A stretch of 64,000 bases of DNA from Hyaloperonospora brassicae (taxonomy: Eukaryota; Oomycota; Peronosporomycetes; Peronosporales; Peronosporaceae): contig CANTFL010000137.1 of NCBI GenBank assembly GCA_947650285.1, forward strand, positions 493,895-557,894. Reading direction: 5' to 3'. The notes beneath the pieces were generated by a model. It searched no databases. It was not told where the DNA came from and saw only the letters and a list, made by a program, of their open reading frames with translations. The position numbers were made by a program, and so were the translations under genes. The number at the start of each line of letters is the position of its first letter. Position 1 is the first letter of the stretch. Positions 11,273-20,490 of the stretch are shown here, piece by piece.

Positions 11273-11464
11273 CGATTCCTGATCGCCCTCAGCGATTGGG
11301 TGTGATTCCTGATCGCGCCCAGAAATTAAGTACGATTCCTGATCGACCTCAGCATTTGGGTGCGATTCCTGATCGCCCCTAGCAATAAGGTGTAATATTT
11401 GATCGCGCTCAGCAATTGGATGAAATTTCTGATCATCACCAGTGATTTGATGCACTTTTTAATC
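11273..11464 (-). repeat. In-frame 30-bp (10-residue) tandem repeats in family B pol
   Basis: About 6.4 copies of a 30-bp unit encode decapeptides of the form DQESHPIAEG: DQKFHPIAER, DQILHLIARG, DQESHPNAEV, DQESYLISGR, DQESHPIAEG and DQES. They sit exactly between the RT connection and the RNase H. The frame stays open through six units; the first unit has a stop. I know of no role for such a spacer. Confidence 0.9.
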
Positions 11465-11869
11465 GCTTTTATGGGCAGTATGACACAGCCAAGTTCAACC
11501 CACAACCCCGACAGTCCTTGAGTCGTCATACGCTCGACGAATCTCATGGAAATCGGCGTTTCGCAATTTGTACAGTACTGAGGCGTACATTAAAAATTCT
11601 TCGAAGAATCGACTGTAATAAGTGAGGCCCCCCAGAAGCGATTGCATTAATCGTAAGGAGAGAGGAAATGGTATGTTTAGAAATGATCCTAGATCCTTTG
11701 GGCTCGCTTCTATCCAGCCAAAGACACTTGATGACCCAGGTAGTCTACCTTGCGTCGTCCTCAAAAGCTTTTAACAAGACTGATCGATAAATTCCATTTA
11801 TCACACAAGTTCAACAATCGTTCCACTTTGCGGTAAAGAGATACCCACGACGGGGCGGTAACAGTGTAT
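11465..11869 (-). pseudogene. Family B RT thumb/connection, downstream of the A2 insertion
   Basis: On the minus strand, the segment PKDLGSFLNIPFPLSLRLMQ, then LLGGLTYYSRFFEEFLMYAS (11764-11495), matches the RT thumb/connection of Ty3/Gypsy pol (consensus like LxALxxxPxPxxxxxxxSFLGxxNYYxxFI). Its upstream half, ending SYIDDI, lies at 19833 and beyond on the far side of A2. The first ~100 bases after A2 are frameshifted. Confidence 0.8.
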
Positions 11870-12280
11870 TGTAACGGGGCACACCCTTGCGTGAACTTAA
11901 CGCACTGGTATCGTGCACCGACAAGCGTACACGAGGCAACCGAGGAAGCGGTAGGTACGACAGAGACAACACTGTCTTAGGGAAAAGTAGAACTGTTATA
12001 TTAAAATAAGCAAGTCTTTAACTACTGTCTCTCTATTTGACTCAACTTAATTATACTATTTAATTCAACGTATGACAACGTCTCGTCACTACTCATTGCG
12101 CGCGTCTTGCAGCGATTGGTGGGTTGATATCGTCAAGATATCAACCAATGAGCAGACGCTTTAGTCGACCCATCAATATCACCACTATTGGTGATATTGT
12201 TAAAAGAATATTCAACATAGTATTCTTAATTATCATTATCTCTCAATTGACAATTTCCATGTACGGGATGCCCCGTTACA
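11870..12280 (-). repeat. A2 3' LTR
   Basis: It starts TGTAACGGGGCACACC and ends ATGCCCCGTTACA on the plus strand, and pairs with 19440-19832. The 18-bp length difference comes mainly from a segment near 11960-11985 that is shorter in the other LTR. It shares the CGATTGGTGGGTTGATAT and CAATATCACCA-GGTGATATTG cores with all other family A LTRs. Confidence 0.9.
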
Positions 12281-12294
12281 TCACCCCCTAACTG
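12281..12294 (-). other. A2 polypurine tract
   Basis: On the minus strand the 14 bases before the 3' LTR read GTTAGGGGGTGA-like, purine-rich and directly adjacent to the LTR start. A1 has AAGGGAGGGGTGA in the same place (29496-29508). This is the expected plus-strand priming site of reverse transcription. Confidence 0.7.
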
Positions 12295-12408
12295 ATAGTC
12301 ATCGTGTGACTATTAAAAATATGGCGGCCACCCGTTGGGCACCATTGGGACAGGGAGCACTTGTTGGGTCCGTTCCATTCACTCTCCTTCCGACCTCGCA
12401 TACTTAAC

Positions 12409-13390
12409 ATGTCAATGCGGGGTGACACAAGGCCTGCACAGCCAGGTGCTGTGCCAGCCTCTGCGGCAGACAATTCGTCGTCTGCTGCTCGTTCTCCACC
12501 TGCAGCGACAGGTGCTGCAGGTGCACGCGGTATCACACCGCTATCGCATGATGACACTGACATAGAGGTCATCTATTCTGGCGGGTCGGACGTGTCTGAC
12601 TCGGAAAAGCCTTTGGAGGCATCGCGTTCACCTGCGGTGCCTCATTCATCCACGACACTGCCGGACATACGGACTCGCGACATGAGTCACAGTCTGTTCG
12701 GCAGTGATGATGAGTCTGATGATTAGTATGATTGCTCATCACCGCGATCAACTCGTGCTCCTTCGCACGAGCGACTTGACGATGGTGCAAGCAATCGTCA
12801 TACTGACAACCGTGGTATCGACAAGGGTACCACTGTGAAGCGTGATGAGCTGAAGCCGTGGCGTTTGCCTGAACGGCTCATCAATGGATTGTCTCACGAG
12901 ACAAGCCAACACTATCGAATACCCTTATTCGATGCGACTGAGCTTCACGGCTTGGATCCCAGCGCGAGTAACTTTCGCGCTGAGGAAGATTTTATCTCGA
13001 TGTCTACCTTAGACATCGATGGTACAACAGCAACTAAAAGCGTGACAAGGTCTCGCTTTTAGCTGCGTGGAACGCATTCGTCCACCTCGTAAAGAATTTT
13101 GGACGAGAAGGGTGGTTCCAAAACTTAAGGCGGTACGCATCAAGTTTGAAAAGCGAACACCAACCGGTGCAAGGTACCGGTTGCATTGTTTGTCGAGTGA
13201 GTCTGACATTCCTTGCCTCACATGGGGAGACCCTTGTGCGAGTTGTGTTGACAACTCGCAGCGTGCACTTAGGGATGTGTACTCCCTATGTTCTCCCTGG
13301 GGAAGGGCACACATCTCGAGAGAGATGCGGGACGCGATTGCAAACTTGCAATTTGTCTACAAGCGCCAAAAGCGCGTGTTTACCGATGGG
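12409..13390 (+). pseudogene. Antisense reading frame of family A (A2 copy)
   Basis: It runs opposite to pol, from ATG 12409 (MSMRGDTRPAQPG), 128 bases inside the LTR. The first part is Ser/Asp-rich (SDVSDSEKPL; DMSHSLFGSDDESDD). A TAG at 12724-12726 interrupts it; the A1 copy has Trp here. It then continues LKPWRLPERLINGLSHETSQ, ELHGLDPSASNFRAEEDF, ISMSTLDIDG to 13062. After a shift comes WNAFVHLVKNFGREGWFQNL, and then a Cys-rich stretch PCLTWGDPCASC. The frame meets the pol chromodomain tail to tail. The same frame is seen in A1 and, in weaker form, in the palindrome arms. Function unknown; an accessory retrotransposon protein is an inference. Confidence 0.6.
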
Positions 13391-13399
13391 CCCGTGGAA

Positions 13400-14579
13400 C
13401 AATTGGATGAGTCTCGTCATACTGGTGGACGAGACCCTCAACATCAGCCATCAACTAGGATAGAGGTTCCGAGCTGTCATACAACAGTGGATACTCACGC
13501 TAGCGGACAAGGTGACTTGTCAGCTCCCCGTTCTTCGCGCGGTAGCTCAAGATACGCCCCACGTAAAAGCGTCGACCACCGTGAGAGTCCACTAGTGACT
13601 CTGGTGGTGGTAGATTGACAAACTCCGGATCAACCGACTGGCCTGCAGGAGACTTTGGGTAACCATGAGCATAACCTGACCGAGTTGAGGGAGGACATCG
13701 ATCACGAACACGATCGTCGACACGAATTGTTGTCGACCGTACGACGTCTCCGTTCCGATCGGGAGAGAGAACGATCGGATTTTGCGTTCTTTCAACTCAA
13801 GAACGAATGCGTGAGGCGCCATTCCCGCGATGGGATAGAGGCGGCTCGTCGCGAGACTGCGTTGCTGAAGGACCAACTTGAGTGTTTGGTCCATGATCAC
13901 AAGAATCTGTTGGGGATTCTTGAACGTGCTGGTCATTTCCGTTCTCGGAAGAATCCTTGTGATGATAGTTCGGGCGTAGACGATCAACATAAAACTTAGG
14001 ATGCGTGCGCATCCTGGGACGCAACTCAATCGTGTATGCATTGCCTTTGCGTTGCAACACACGAAATTGCCCAATGTATTTCGGCAGTAGTTTACTACTG
14101 CTGATACTAGAGACTACATGTCAAGGTAAATTTTCCGTAGACAGTAGTACTAGGTCGTTAGCTTCAAATGAAAGAACATTCGCTCGTCCATTCTTGTCTG
14201 CGTTCCGTTTCTGGCGGTCCACCGCATTTGCGATGGAGTCCTGAATGAAACGGACTACCGCCTCTCGAGTCAGCAGGAAGTTCTCTGCTGACTCTTTGTT
14301 TTGTCTTTCAGTGCGCTTCGTGCGCACTATTATGAGATTTTTCTCTTCTTCAGCGAGGTTGTCCTCTTCCTCGCTGGCATTGTCGTTGACGATGCTGAAT
14401 ATACCAGCATCGTCATCATCATCCGAGTCAGTAATAGCGTCGCCGCTATTATTGAGGCGATCTTCTCCATCGATGTTGACCTGATCGACATCGGCATCAT
14501 ACGTGACGATGTTAGCGTCGACCCGTGATGAGCTAGAGCCAGAACGGTTTTTGCTTGAGCGAGTCCCTCCTCCGCTTAT
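13400..14579 (-). pseudogene. A2 pol C-terminus: acidic segment, integrase C-terminal module, chromodomain
   Basis: The minus strand after the integrase core (TAG at 14582-14580) holds an Asp/Glu-rich segment (about 14520-14340; ITDSDDDDDAGIFSIVNDN, then ASEEEDNLAEEEKNL). Next come RTKRTERQNKESAENFLLT, ANVLSFEANDLVLLS, and the GPF-like piece IGQFRVLQRKGNAYTIELRP, then THPKFYVDRLRPNYHH. A long linker leads to the chromodomain at about 13606-13430 (matching A1 RFYVGRILSYRAKNGELTS). Several stops break it. The acidic segment lies between the catalytic core and the C-terminal module, an unusual position. Confidence 0.78.
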
Positions 14580-16274
14580 CTAAGAGTCACACTCTAGAAG
14601 GGTGGGCACATGTGGGTGGCGTAGTCCATTCACGTAAAACGGTGTGTGCTGTGTGGAAGCATGCACCGAATTATTGATGGCGAATTCCACCATGGGTAGG
14701 AATTCGCTCCAACTCGGAAACAAGTGGACATATCCTCGAAGAATCTCTTCGAGGACACGGTTCGCACGTTCCGTCTGACCATCTGTTTCTGGATGGTCAG
14801 AAGTGGACATCTTCAATCGTGTTCCGAGAGTACGGAACACGGTTTGCCAAAATTCCGCCGTGAACCGAGGGTCACGGTCGGATACGAGTTCACGGGGTAA
14901 CCCGTGGAGTCTAAAGACCGTGTCTAGAAAGACACGAGCACAACCTTGAGCCTTGATTGACTCAGGGACAGCAGCAAGATGGACCATCTTGCTGAATCGG
15001 TCAACAAACATAAGAATACCATTATTCTTGTGATCGTCTTCGGGAAAACCGAAGACGAAGTCCATTGAAACGTACTGCCAGCACTCTGTCGGAACAGGCA
15101 GAGGCTGCAATGGCGCACGGGATGAAGGACTAGGCTTCACCCGTTGACAAACTTCGCAAGCACGTATGTACTTGCGAACAAACTGATACTGGCGGGGCCA
15201 GTAAAAGTCGCGACTTACCGTGAGGTAAGTCTTTCCCCTTCCACGATGGCCGCTTGTTGGGGCATCGTGACACTCATACATGATGCGCAAACGCAAATCA
15301 TGATGAGCGGGTGCGACGACACGAGGCGTATCGTCGGCAACAGCTGTATAGTACAGCAATCCGTTGCGTGTACTATACCGATCCGATGAGGATCGGTACA
15401 AAGCCGGTAAATCCCTCATGGATTTACTGGATGGATTCACCAGATGATCCATCAATCGCAGAAGATCGTTATCTTCCGCGTATGCCTTTCGTACGTCGTC
15501 AAGTAAACTTGACGACGGGACACTGACTGACAGTGTTGCAACAGTGGGCTTATCCTCACTGTTGGATTGGGCGTCCGGCTCGAAATCGGGCCGGCGCGAA
15601 AGCGCATCAGCGACGACATTGAGTCGTCCTGGTTTATACTCCACGGAGAAGTTATACTCCGCGAAGAAAGACAGCCACCTCGCCATTCTTTGCGAGAGGT
15701 GTGGGCTGTTTACGGCCGTGCGTAATGACGCATGGTCCGTGTAGACAACAAACGATCTATCTAGATAGACGCGAAACTTAGCCAGTGCGTATTTCATGGC
15801 AAGGAGTTCCTTGTCATGCACTGGGTAATTACGCTCAGCTGCTTGCAGATGACGCGACTGATAACAGATGACGCGCTCCGCGCCATCTGCATCGAACTGC
15901 ATTAACGCACAGCCGATTGCGAAATCGCTGGCGTCACAGACCACATGAAATGGTCTGTCCTGATCTTCAATCGTCACAATCGGCGACTGCATCAAGCTAA
16001 GCTTGATACCTTCAAAGAGACGCTGGCACTCTGCGTTCCATGACCACTTGACACTTTTCTTGAGCAAGCAAGAAAGATGAACAGTCATCTCGGCGTAGTT
16101 GCGCGAGTACTTTTGCAAGTACACCGCTAGCCCAAGGAACTTCCTTAGTCCCTTGATATCGACTGCCACTGACCAGTCGGTGATCGCCTTGATCTTTTCG
16201 GGATCAGGGCGTACGCCGTGTTTCCCCACGATGCACCCAAGAAGTGATATTTCGCTAGCCGCGAATATATACAC
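14580..16274 (-). CDS. A2 pol: RT end, RNase H and integrase core (564-codon open frame)
   Basis: This is the longest open frame in the window, and it is a piece of pol rather than a complete gene. In order: the RT thumb (LGCIVGKHGVRPDPEKIKAI), RNase H (residues ~125-250: FHVVCDASDFAIGCALMQF; ERNYPVHDKELLAMKYAL; VVYTDHASLRTAV; VVADALSRRPDFEP), integrase zinc module (ECHDAPTSGHRGRGKTYLT; RACEVCQRVK) and catalytic core with MDFVFGFPEDD, LVSDRDPRFTAEFW and TERANRVLEEILRG (D, D, E). It ends at a TAG after ECDS. All catalytic residues of RNase H and integrase are visible. Because gag, protease and RT upstream are broken, it is probably not expressed as a working protein. The ATG at 16274 is internal to RT and is not a natural start. 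Confidence 0.9.
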   Translation of the reverse strand: MYIFAASEISLLGCIVGKHGVRPDPEKIKAITDWSVAVDIKGLRKFLGLAVYLQKYSRNYAEMTVHLSCLLKKSVKWSWNAECQRLFEGIKLSLMQSPIVTIEDQDRPFHVVCDASDFAIGCALMQFDADGAERVICYQSRHLQAAERNYPVHDKELLAMKYALAKFRVYLDRSFVVYTDHASLRTAVNSPHLSQRMARWLSFFAEYNFSVEYKPGRLNVVADALSRRPDFEPDAQSNSEDKPTVATLSVSVPSSSLLDDVRKAYAEDNDLLRLMDHLVNPSSKSMRDLPALYRSSSDRYSTRNGLLYYTAVADDTPRVVAPAHHDLRLRIMYECHDAPTSGHRGRGKTYLTVSRDFYWPRQYQFVRKYIRACEVCQRVKPSPSSRAPLQPLPVPTECWQYVSMDFVFGFPEDDHKNNGILMFVDRFSKMVHLAAVPESIKAQGCARVFLDTVFRLHGLPRELVSDRDPRFTAEFWQTVFRTLGTRLKMSTSDHPETDGQTERANRVLEEILRGYVHLFPSWSEFLPMVEFAINNSVHASTQHTPFYVNGLRHPHVPTLLECDS

Positions 16275-16856
16275 TTCTTGAGGTTGGCGTACAACTTATA
16301 CTTGCGCATAAGTTGAAGAACCTGACGAACGTGAGTTCTGTGAACTTCACCGTCCGTCTTTCCGTCCATAGCCCGGCTATGGACGAACACATCGTCGAAG
16401 TAACTCGGTGCGAAGTCTCGCACCGGTCTCAACAGATTTGTGACACATCTGTTGAATGTTGCAGGGGCATTACTCATCCCCTGTGGCATCACTAGCCACT
16501 CCCACAGCATCTCGCTGGGGGTACTCACTGCCGTGAACGGGATGTCCCGTTAACGCATCAGGATCTGATGGAATCCATCCATCAGATCCATGGACGAAAA
16601 GATGGTACTCTTTGACATATCGTCTATGATTATGTCCTTCCTCGGTATCGGCGTCTGAGCCGGTACCGTTGCAGCATTCAACTTGTTGAATGCGTGCACT
16701 ATCCGCCACCCTCCTATGGCTTTTCGCACACAGAAGGTCGGAGAGCTGTGAGGGGATGTTGATTTTCCTCACATAAACTGCCGCTAAGCGATCGGCAAAG
16801 AACATGTCGATCGCTAGTACTTGTTCACGAGGCAGTGGCCATTGCTTCATGACACA
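16145..16856 (-). pseudogene. A2 reverse transcriptase palm (frameshifted)
   Basis: The minus strand reads MKQWPLPREQVLAIDMFFAD in one frame (from 16850). A shift near 16730 follows, then the palm: FSSMDLMDGFHQILM (motif A), a stop, MPQGMSNAPATFNRC, and SYFDDVFVHSRAM (catalytic YFDD-type box) in the frame 16528-16145. A further shift near 16260 leads into the downstream 564-codon frame. The homologous A1 segment is at 3490-4080. Confidence 0.88.
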
Positions 16857-18391
16857 TTACTTTGAGCCCGGTTTGAGCTCGATCTCGTGTCGAGTGCATT
16901 TGTCTTTAGGTAACTCGCAAGGTACAGATTCAGGAAATACGTCCTTGAATTCGATCAAATCCGTATACAAAGGATTTGCCTGAAGTGACTCCCAGGGTTG
17001 AGACGTGTATCGTTCAATCCGAGTCTTCTCATCGAGGACACTTTCGTCCATCGATGAGCTGCTGAGAACCCGTTTGTTCTCAGCAAATACTGTTGCCGAC
17101 CGAATATCGGCCACATACTCATCCTCTGTGATGAGTAGGCAGATCTGCTTGACTTTGCCACTACACAGAGCACGTAAGAACCGTTTCGGTTCTAGCGTTG
17201 GCAACTGAGTTATCTCCGAAGTTATCTTCGGAGGCACAATCAGATCAGGTGTATAAGCGCCTATACTTGATACGTCATTGATTAAGACGTTCAATGTCTC
17301 GGTTTCTTCCTGGGAACTTGCTTTCACAGGTTGCTAAGGGCCTGATCCTTCAGCAAGTGACTCTTGAGGAATTCCTTCCTCAAGTACGTGGGGATTTATT
17401 CCCTCGACGTCTTCTGACTGTAGCTGTACAACCACAGTCAGGCACCGATCCTCTAGGGTCGACGCTCCAGTCGACGTAGGATTTAAATGTTGCCCTTTGA
17501 AGGCAACAGGATTCTTTTGTCTAAGATGCTGCCCGCTAGGCATGCATTCATGTCCCGGTCCACTCGACTTCTCCGAGTGGTGGACCTTCGGCGCCGCCTG
17601 TACTTCTGTACAGACGCCGGGAGCTTGCTCCACAGTGTAGTGATCAACTACACTGTGATCTTGTGTAGTCGTGCTAACGACCGTACCGCAAGTGAGGCCA
17701 TCGCACTCACTCGCAGAACATCCACACGCTTGTGGACGCTCCAAGATAATCATCATGTGGCCATCTGATGAACAAGCGGCAGGCATCTTCACGGATCGAT
17801 GCTGCCAGCTCACCCTTGGCTCGTATTTTCTGAGCCAAGGTAATCCCAGGATGACATCAAATTTGTCATCCAGATCTAGTACGATGAAATCATCATCGTA
17901 CTGCTCGCCCTCTAACGTTTAGTGGATTCCTACTACACGTTTCTCAACGGTTATCGATGCGCCTGTTGCAAGGCGCACCGTCATCCTTGTGAGGGGAATG
18001 TCGCGCTCAACGATCTTGAGCCTACGACCCTCTAGTGACTGGCGACGAACAAAGTTGTTCAACGCCCCACAGTCTACTAGGTCACGAAGCGACTAATCAT
18101 TTGTCGCTTCCAACTTCAAGGTGATGAGCGAAACGTCATTATCAGGTGCAGAGACACACAATGATTGTGTATCTGGAGTAACTTTCGTCTAGAGGTTTGC
18201 AAATTCTCTTGAGGTTGCTGGGTCAGTAGGGCGCTCCGCCCCTACTGACCCCGACCATTTTTTGATGGTGCGTCTCGCTGTTGCGGCTTCGCAACAGCGC
18301 TGGACCCACGCCCATTGCCCTTTCTCGCAAATGGTCGTCCATTTCGCTCAGTACGGTTTGGTACTGGGCGTGGAGCACTACACTCGTATGC
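16857..18391 (-). pseudogene. A2 protease and protease-RT linker (broken)
   Basis: The aspartic protease lies at about 18080-17800: LVDCGALNNFVRRQSL (active-site Asp at 18074-18072 followed by Cys), MTVRLATGASITVEKRVVGI, a stop, then DVILGLPWLRKYEPRVSWQH. The linker continues to a stop at 17334, and a second open piece (17327-16857) ends in a stop after KPGSK. The Asp-Cys-Gly-Ala site replaces the usual D-T/S-G-A and recurs in the palindrome copy. The protease would cut Gag-Pol during particle maturation. Confidence 0.82.
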
Positions 18392-19396
18392 TTAGTGCCC
18401 TAACTTCTGACAGCGATTGCACTTCTGCAATCGCTTGTTGTTTGAAGAGCGAGGTCTCTCGCTCTCAACATAGCAGAGGTCCATTGGTTCTGGACCTCCG
18501 ATCTCTTGTCGTCTTGGTGGACGATAAGAGTTTGAGCTAGCATGAGCCTGTCTCATGCTAAAGTCTTCCTGTTCCGCGGCTGATATCGCTTCTTCAAGCG
18601 TTATCAGCTCAAGGCGGAACAGATGGCTCCTGACGGGCCCTTCTGCGAGCCCTTGCATGAGCACCGTAATCAACGTGTGTTCATGAACTGGATTTGCAGT
18701 TATACTACTCGCAAGGAGTCGTATATGTTGTGCGTAAGCGTGCACATCACGCTTACCCTGCTTGAGTTTCATGAGCTCTGAACGAGCCCTGAACTCACCC
18801 CGTGGCGGCTCAAACGTTTGTATGAGCCGGGACTTGAAGTCATCTAGCGACCTAAACACATGTGGGTCGCTACTCTCGAGCCCCAGGGACCAAGTTTTGG
18901 CACGTACTGCCAAGTGGGTCTGAGCAAATGTGATTTTTATTTGCTCATCTTCGACGCGACGAGCCGTTAAGGCTCTGTCGAGTTCGACAAACCACAGTAA
19001 CAGGGAGTCTTCCGGGACTCCACTGTACTTGGAGATGTCAACTTTCATGACTTCGGGTTGACGCGCATGTGCCATCCCGCTCACAGCAGCATGGAATTGC
19101 TGCTGTCTCAACAGCTCTGTCTGTTGAGCACTGAGTTCCCTCAACTGCTCGGCCTGTTGAGAGCCTTGCTGGTGAAGCAAGGCTGCTTTCTCCCTCTCGA
19201 GAGCAAGTTCATTGTGAATGAACTTGGCTATAGCGGCATGTTGTTGGTCTCTGTCTAGAGACTCCAACATGGCGCTAATGGCGAGCTCGCCTACGGTAGA
19301 ACTCATTCGATCCACCGCACCCCATTTGATGTCACTCAAATGGGTAAACCCTTCACGCGTGGCGTGAAAGGTCTCTTCATCATCCAACATGTTCAT
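18392..19396 (-). pseudogene. A2 gag (stop inside the zinc knuckle)
   Basis: The most likely start is the Met of NMNMLDDEETF at 19396, about 40 bases inside the 5' LTR. The open frame reaches back to 19510, but that start is inside the LTR. The frame has a Gln/Glu-rich coiled region (QQGSQQAEQLRELSAQQTEL), then the retrotransposon gag core (SLLLWFVELDRALTARRV; QTFEPPRGEFRARSELMKL; KRDVHAYAQHIRLLASSI) and ends at the knuckle CNRCQKLGH. The next codon is TAA (18394-18392), and the knuckle would finish AYEC after it. So a single stop truncates the protein within CX2CX4HX4C. A1 has Gln at that position. Confidence 0.88.
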
Positions 19397-19420
19397 GTTG
19401 GAGGCTGTGGTACTTGGAAG

Positions 19421-19438
19421 GACTAAACGTGCTACCAG
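19421..19438 (-). other. A2 putative primer-binding site
   Basis: Just inside the 5' LTR, after two bases, the minus strand reads TGGTAGCACGTTTAGTC. It starts with TGG, as expected for pairing to the CCA end of a tRNA. I cannot name the tRNA with certainty. Confidence 0.5.
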
Positions 19439-19439
19439 G

Positions 19440-19832
19440 TGTAACGGGGCACACCCTTGCGTGAACTTAATGCAAGGGTATCGGTGCCCCGACAGACGTA
19501 CACAAGGCAAGCGAGGAAGGGTCGATAAGTGAAAAGTAGAACTGTTATATTAAAATAAGCAAGTCTTTAACTACTGTCTCTCTATTTGACCTAACTTAAC
19601 TATAATGGTATAACTGAATGTATGACGACGTCTCGTCACTACTCATTGCGTGCGTCTTGCGGCGATTGGTGGGTTAATATCATCAAGATATCAACCAATG
19701 AGCAGACGCTTTGGTAGACCCATCAATATCACCACCATTGGTGATATTGTTCAAAGAATATTCAACATAAATATTCTTAATTGTCATTATCTCTCAAATG
19801 ACAATTTCCATGTAACGGGCTGCCCCGTTTCA
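19440..19832 (-). repeat. A2 5' LTR
   Basis: It begins TGTAACGGGGCACACC (plus strand) and ends GCCCCGTTTCA. It pairs with 11870-12280 and is shorter because of a deletion near 19515. It would carry the promoter for A2 gag-pol. Confidence 0.9.
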
Positions 19833-20490
19833 TATATCGTCGATGTATGATCTTCGACCAAGGACCGACGTCTTCATGTCAGAATCCGATCCCGAATTGA
19901 TCGTAGTTGGACGTGTACCAATCTTCAAATATCCATATAACGCATTGTCGATTGGTCTTTGGTAATCTGCGGTGCGTTCTTCAATCCAAACGGCATCCTT
20001 AGCCTCAAACAGGCCTGATGGTGTAATAAACGCCGAAAATGCTCCGGCTCGATCCGATATCTCCACCACCCAAAACCACTTGTCATGTCTAAGGAACAGT
20101 ACCACATGTCTTTATCCATATCGTGCAGCAAGTCGCTGATCAAAGGCATGGGGAAGACCATCAATCTCGTCAGCTAATTCACTCGTCTATAGTCGATGCA
20201 TATTCGAATATATTCTCCATTCTTCTTTATGATCACCACGATCGGTGATGCCCACGGAGAATCGGACGGACGAATTTATTTGCGCCATCAATAGGCCATT
20301 GATCAGATCAGCTAGAATCTTGCAAAAGTTGGGAGCGACCGGTCGCACCTTCTGTTCGATCGGGTTAGCGCCTCCGACATCACTATCGCATACCGCTCCA
20401 CGAGCCGCAATTGGTAGGGAATTACCTTTGACGATTAGCAGATGTCGATTTGCCCATATTCGTTGTCGCAACTTCTCTTGATCACTTGAC
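19833..20490 (-). pseudogene. Family B reverse transcriptase, upstream of the A2 insertion
   Basis: Minus-strand motifs are FPMPLISDLLHDMDKDMWYC, SLDMTSGFGWW (motif A), RMPFGLKNAPQI (motif B-like) and, in a second frame (20105-19833), RRSYIDDI, the catalytic box. The next codons lie beyond A2 at 11869. Frames shift between motifs. The upstream piece at 20471-20187 includes the RT fingers. Confidence 0.85.

Larger units (their letters stand above)
11870..19832 (-). mobile_element. A2: full-length family A Ty3/Gypsy element nested in family B
   Basis: The LTRs are at 19440-19832 (5', 393 bp) and 11870-12280 (3', 411 bp), with TGTAACGGGG/CCCCGTTACA-type ends. The 5-bp flanks TGTAT (11865-11869) and TATAT (19833-19837) are a target-site duplication with one change. 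Sense is the minus strand: gag 19396, protease, RT, RNase H, integrase, chromodomain, ending near 13400. Frames are shifted or stopped at several points, so it is not autonomous. It inserted directly after the codons for YIDDI of the family B RT. A putative primer-binding site TGGTAGCACGTTTAG starts two bases inside the 5' LTR. Confidence 0.92.

Noticed and set aside
13067..13618. 183-codon plus-strand frame across the A2 chromodomain
   Set aside because: Its second half lies opposite the chromodomain, which is the better supported reading. Only the first half is considered as part of the antisense frame.
13655..13999. Coiled-coil-like plus-strand frame opposite the A2 integrase C-terminal region
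   Set aside because: The opposite strand encodes recognisable pol sequence here (linker after KFYVDRLRPNYHH), so this frame is probably a shadow. It may also be the tail of the antisense frame, but I do not count it as a separate gene.
14301..14528. Hydrophobic plus-strand frame resembling a membrane protein
   Set aside because: It is the shadow of the acidic pol segment: Asp/Glu codons read backwards give Ile/Val/Phe/Ser.
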